Source: DUNY01 sp964520055 (GTDB lineage Bacteria > Bacillota > Thermosediminibacteria > Thermosediminibacterales > Tepidanaerobacteraceae). From it: a stretch of DNA of 34,174 nucleotides. The DNA lies in the NCBI GenBank assembly GCA_964520055.1, contig CAZFME010000010.1:1-34174 (forward strand), written 5' to 3'. Position numbers and translations under genes: made by a program. The stretch's first letter is position 1. Every line of letters starts with the position of its first letter. A model generated the notes under the pieces. The model had not been told where the DNA came from. It did no database searches and worked only from the letters and a program-made list of their open reading frames with translations. Positions 32,669 to 34,174 of the stretch are shown here, piece after piece.

Positions 32669-33346
32669 ATGAAACAATTGTCGCTGGTCATTTTTGATAT
32701 GGATGGTTTAATGTTTGATACGGAGAGGCTTGCTTTTTCCGCCTGGAAAAAGGCCGGAAAAGACTTTGGTTTTGAAATTACCCCAAACCTATATACTAAG
32801 ACGATAGGTTCAGATTTTAGAGATGTCCAATTAATATATAATAATCATTTTGGGAAATCTTTTCCCTATCATGAAATTAGAAAAACAGAGATACAATATA
32901 CCGAGGAGTATATAGAGCAAAATGGAGTTCCTGTTAAAAAAGGTCTATATCAATTGATAAATTTTCTAGAAGAAAAATCGATTCTAAGAGCGGTAGCAAC
33001 TTCTACGGAAAGAGAAAGGGCCGAAAAATACCTGTCCTTGGCAAATATAAAAGATAAGTTTGATTTGATAGTATGCGGAGATGATGTTTTAAGGGGTAAA
33101 CCTGAGCCGGATATATTTTTGAAAGCGGCGGAAAGATTAAATTGTTTACCTAATGAGTGCATCGTATTGGAAGATTCGGAGAACGGCTTGAAGGCAGCTG
33201 CAACAGCAGGAATGTATCCTGTATACATTCCTGACTTAAATAGGCCGTCAAAAGAAGTCCAAAAGCTTATATACAGAGAGTTTGATTCTTTGATTGAAGT
33301 TAAAAAATTTATAAAAAATGAAATAAATATTATCGCCAAAAAATAA
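32669..33346 (+). CDS. HAD-superfamily phosphatase/phosphomutase (beta-phosphoglucomutase-like)
   Basis: 225 residues with all four HAD motifs: FDMDGLMFDTE (nucleophile D10, acid D12), ATSTE, the lysine in RGKPEPDIF, and VLEDSENG. A helical cap between motifs I and II (about 18-85) marks subclass I, like beta-phosphoglucomutase and sugar-phosphate phosphatases. The ribosome site AAAGG is rather far (15 nt) from the ATG. Separate transcription unit; substrate unknown. Confidence 0.87.
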   Translation: MKQLSLVIFDMDGLMFDTERLAFSAWKKAGKDFGFEITPNLYTKTIGSDFRDVQLIYNNHFGKSFPYHEIRKTEIQYTEEYIEQNGVPVKKGLYQLINFLEEKSILRAVATSTERERAEKYLSLANIKDKFDLIVCGDDVLRGKPEPDIFLKAAERLNCLPNECIVLEDSENGLKAAATAGMYPVYIPDLNRPSKEVQKLIYREFDSLIEVKKFIKNEINIIAKK

Positions 33347-33406
33347 CTAGGTGTAATTTTTATTTGAACATAAATATGTTAATCAATAACTTTTCTTGTT
33401 TTGTAG

Positions 33407-33447
33407 TTAATATGAGCAGAAAGCCAAAGGTTTACTGCTCATATTAA
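33407..33447. repeat. 13-bp perfect inverted repeat between convergent genes
   Basis: TTAATATGAGCAG (33407-33419) and CTGCTCATATTAA (33435-33447). It separates two genes facing each other. No T-tracts flank it, so it may be a bidirectional hairpin terminator of weak type. Confidence 0.55.
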
Positions 33448-33455
33448 GTATATAG

Positions 33456-34037
33456 CTATAAATTTCCTTTTAATCCGATCTCTTCTGCAACTTTCTGCAT
33501 TCCTTTTATGGTTTCGTCAATTACATAATCACGTTCCAGACCTAAAAGCTCCAGACCTTTTTCAATTATTTCTCTGTTAACTCCGGAGGCAAAGCTTTTT
33601 TGGTTCCATTTTTTCTTGACCGATTTTACCTTTAGGTCCAATATGCTTTTGCTGGGGCGAAGCAAAACTGTTGCTGTGATAAGGCCGGTTAATTCATCTA
33701 TTGTAAACAGAACTTTTTCCATTCTTTCAATTGGCTCTACATCCGAACAAATTCCCCAGCCATGACTCTGAACAGCCCGTATGTAATCTTCGGGCCATCC
33801 CTCCTCAGTGAGAATCTCCCGAACCTTTTGGCAGTGCTGGTCAGGATACTTTTCGTAATCCAGGTCATGGATTAGGCCGATAATACCCCATTTTTCCTTA
33901 TCAGGCTCATCAAACACCTCTGCAAAATGAAGCATTACAGCTTCAACCGTTAAAGCATGGCGTATCAGAGCCTCATTACTGTTATATTTTTTTAGCAGCT
34001 CAAAAGCTTCTGATCTTGTTGGATTAGTTACACTCAT
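33456..34037 (-). CDS. HD-domain (HDIG-type) phosphohydrolase
   Basis: 193 residues; ATG after AGAAGG. The HD metal site is visible as H27 (IRHALTVEAVM), the HD pair in GLIHDLDYEKYP (about 57-58) and a following QSHGW histidine (about 92). Such small HD proteins hydrolyse phosphate esters or nucleotides. Function unassigned. A promoter lies just upstream (34074-34102). Confidence 0.82.
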   Translation of the reverse strand: MSVTNPTRSEAFELLKKYNSNEALIRHALTVEAVMLHFAEVFDEPDKEKWGIIGLIHDLDYEKYPDQHCQKVREILTEEGWPEDYIRAVQSHGWGICSDVEPIERMEKVLFTIDELTGLITATVLLRPSKSILDLKVKSVKKKWNQKSFASGVNREIIEKGLELLGLERDYVIDETIKGMQKVAEEIGLKGNL

Positions 34038-34073
34038 TTTAAACCTTCTTTCATTATATAGTAGTTGTATTAA

Positions 34074-34102
34074 ATACTAAACTTTTACCATTTATATGTC
34101 AA
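34074..34102 (-). promoter_or_regulatory. Sigma-A promoter of the HD-domain gene
   Basis: On the minus strand: TTGACA (34102-34097), 17-bp spacer, TAGTAT (34079-34074). Distance to the start codon ~37 nt. Confidence 0.7.
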
Positions 34103-34156
34103 GGTTTTCGATGCTTTGTTGCACGGCAAACGCATGAAAAATTATCCTAACACAAC

Positions 34157-34174
34157 AATCCTAAAAGGATTTTT
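34157..34174 (+). terminator. Small hairpin with T run at the window edge
   Basis: AATCC-TAAAA-GGATT followed by T to the end of the window. No plus-strand gene precedes it here, so its role is unclear. Confidence 0.3.

Overview
The window looks like a chromosome segment of a low-GC, anaerobic, amino-acid- and sugar-fermenting member of the Clostridia (Firmicutes). The evidence is AT-rich DNA, strong AGGAGG-type ribosome sites with some GTG/TTG starts, sigma-54/PTS-type (LevR-like) regulation, a CsoR/CopA copper module and tyrosine phenol-lyase. A Tepidanaerobacter/Thermosediminibacter-type organism is my best guess, but it is not proven. One 10-base N run (21151-21160) marks an assembly gap.

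Region 1 (1-2.4 kb): a PLP-dependent D-cysteine desulfhydrase/ACC-deaminase-family gene on the minus strand, then about 1.2 kb of gene debris. The debris holds a short fragment resembling the start of an NhaC-type antiporter and a GNAT acetyltransferase pseudogene with several lesions, one of which lies in a 21-bp perfect inverted repeat.

Region 2 (2.4-15.9 kb): an amino-acid/peptide catabolic island. It encodes a small membrane subunit plus an SSS sodium symporter, two tandem M24 metallopeptidase paralogues, a MalY/PatB-type C-S lyase/aminotransferase, a DUF401-type permease, a stand-alone FMN glutamate-synthase-like protein, a MarR regulator, a TyrR-like ACT-PAS-AAA+-HTH regulator with an intact GAFTGA motif, and tyrosine phenol-lyase. 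The lyase promoter is of the -24/-12 type. Three TGTAAA-N5-TTTACA palindromes precede it, the first lying on the stop codon of the regulator. Three clear copies and one decayed copy of a ~95-110 bp element with terminal inverted repeats (TTGATTCTACTGC) are scattered through the island.

Region 3 (15.9-19.0 kb): copper homeostasis. A canonical sigma-A promoter carries a CsoR-type operator and drives a Cu(I) P-type ATPase with a fused C-terminal CopZ-like domain, then csoR.

Region 4 (19.0-30.3 kb): a phosphotransferase catabolic island. It contains a galactitol-family EIIA-EIIC-EIIB, a zinc-dependent medium-chain dehydrogenase, a short-chain dehydrogenase, a SorC-type regulator, a RuBisCO-like protein, a 974-residue LevR-type sigma-54 activator, a dedicated HPr and a cyclase-family (PF04199) hydrolase. 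Candidate sigma-54 promoters lie upstream of both the EIIA gene and the HPr-cyclase pair. Together they suggest an uncharacterised pathway: PTS uptake and phosphorylation of a polyol or sugar acid, two oxidations, then RuBisCO-like enolisation or decarboxylation of a keto-phosphate. This is the most interesting system in the window.

Region 5 (30.3-34.2 kb): housekeeping genes: hflX, a broken response-regulator gene, a HAD phosphatase and an HD-domain phosphohydrolase. No rRNA, tRNA, CRISPR array or intact transposase was seen.
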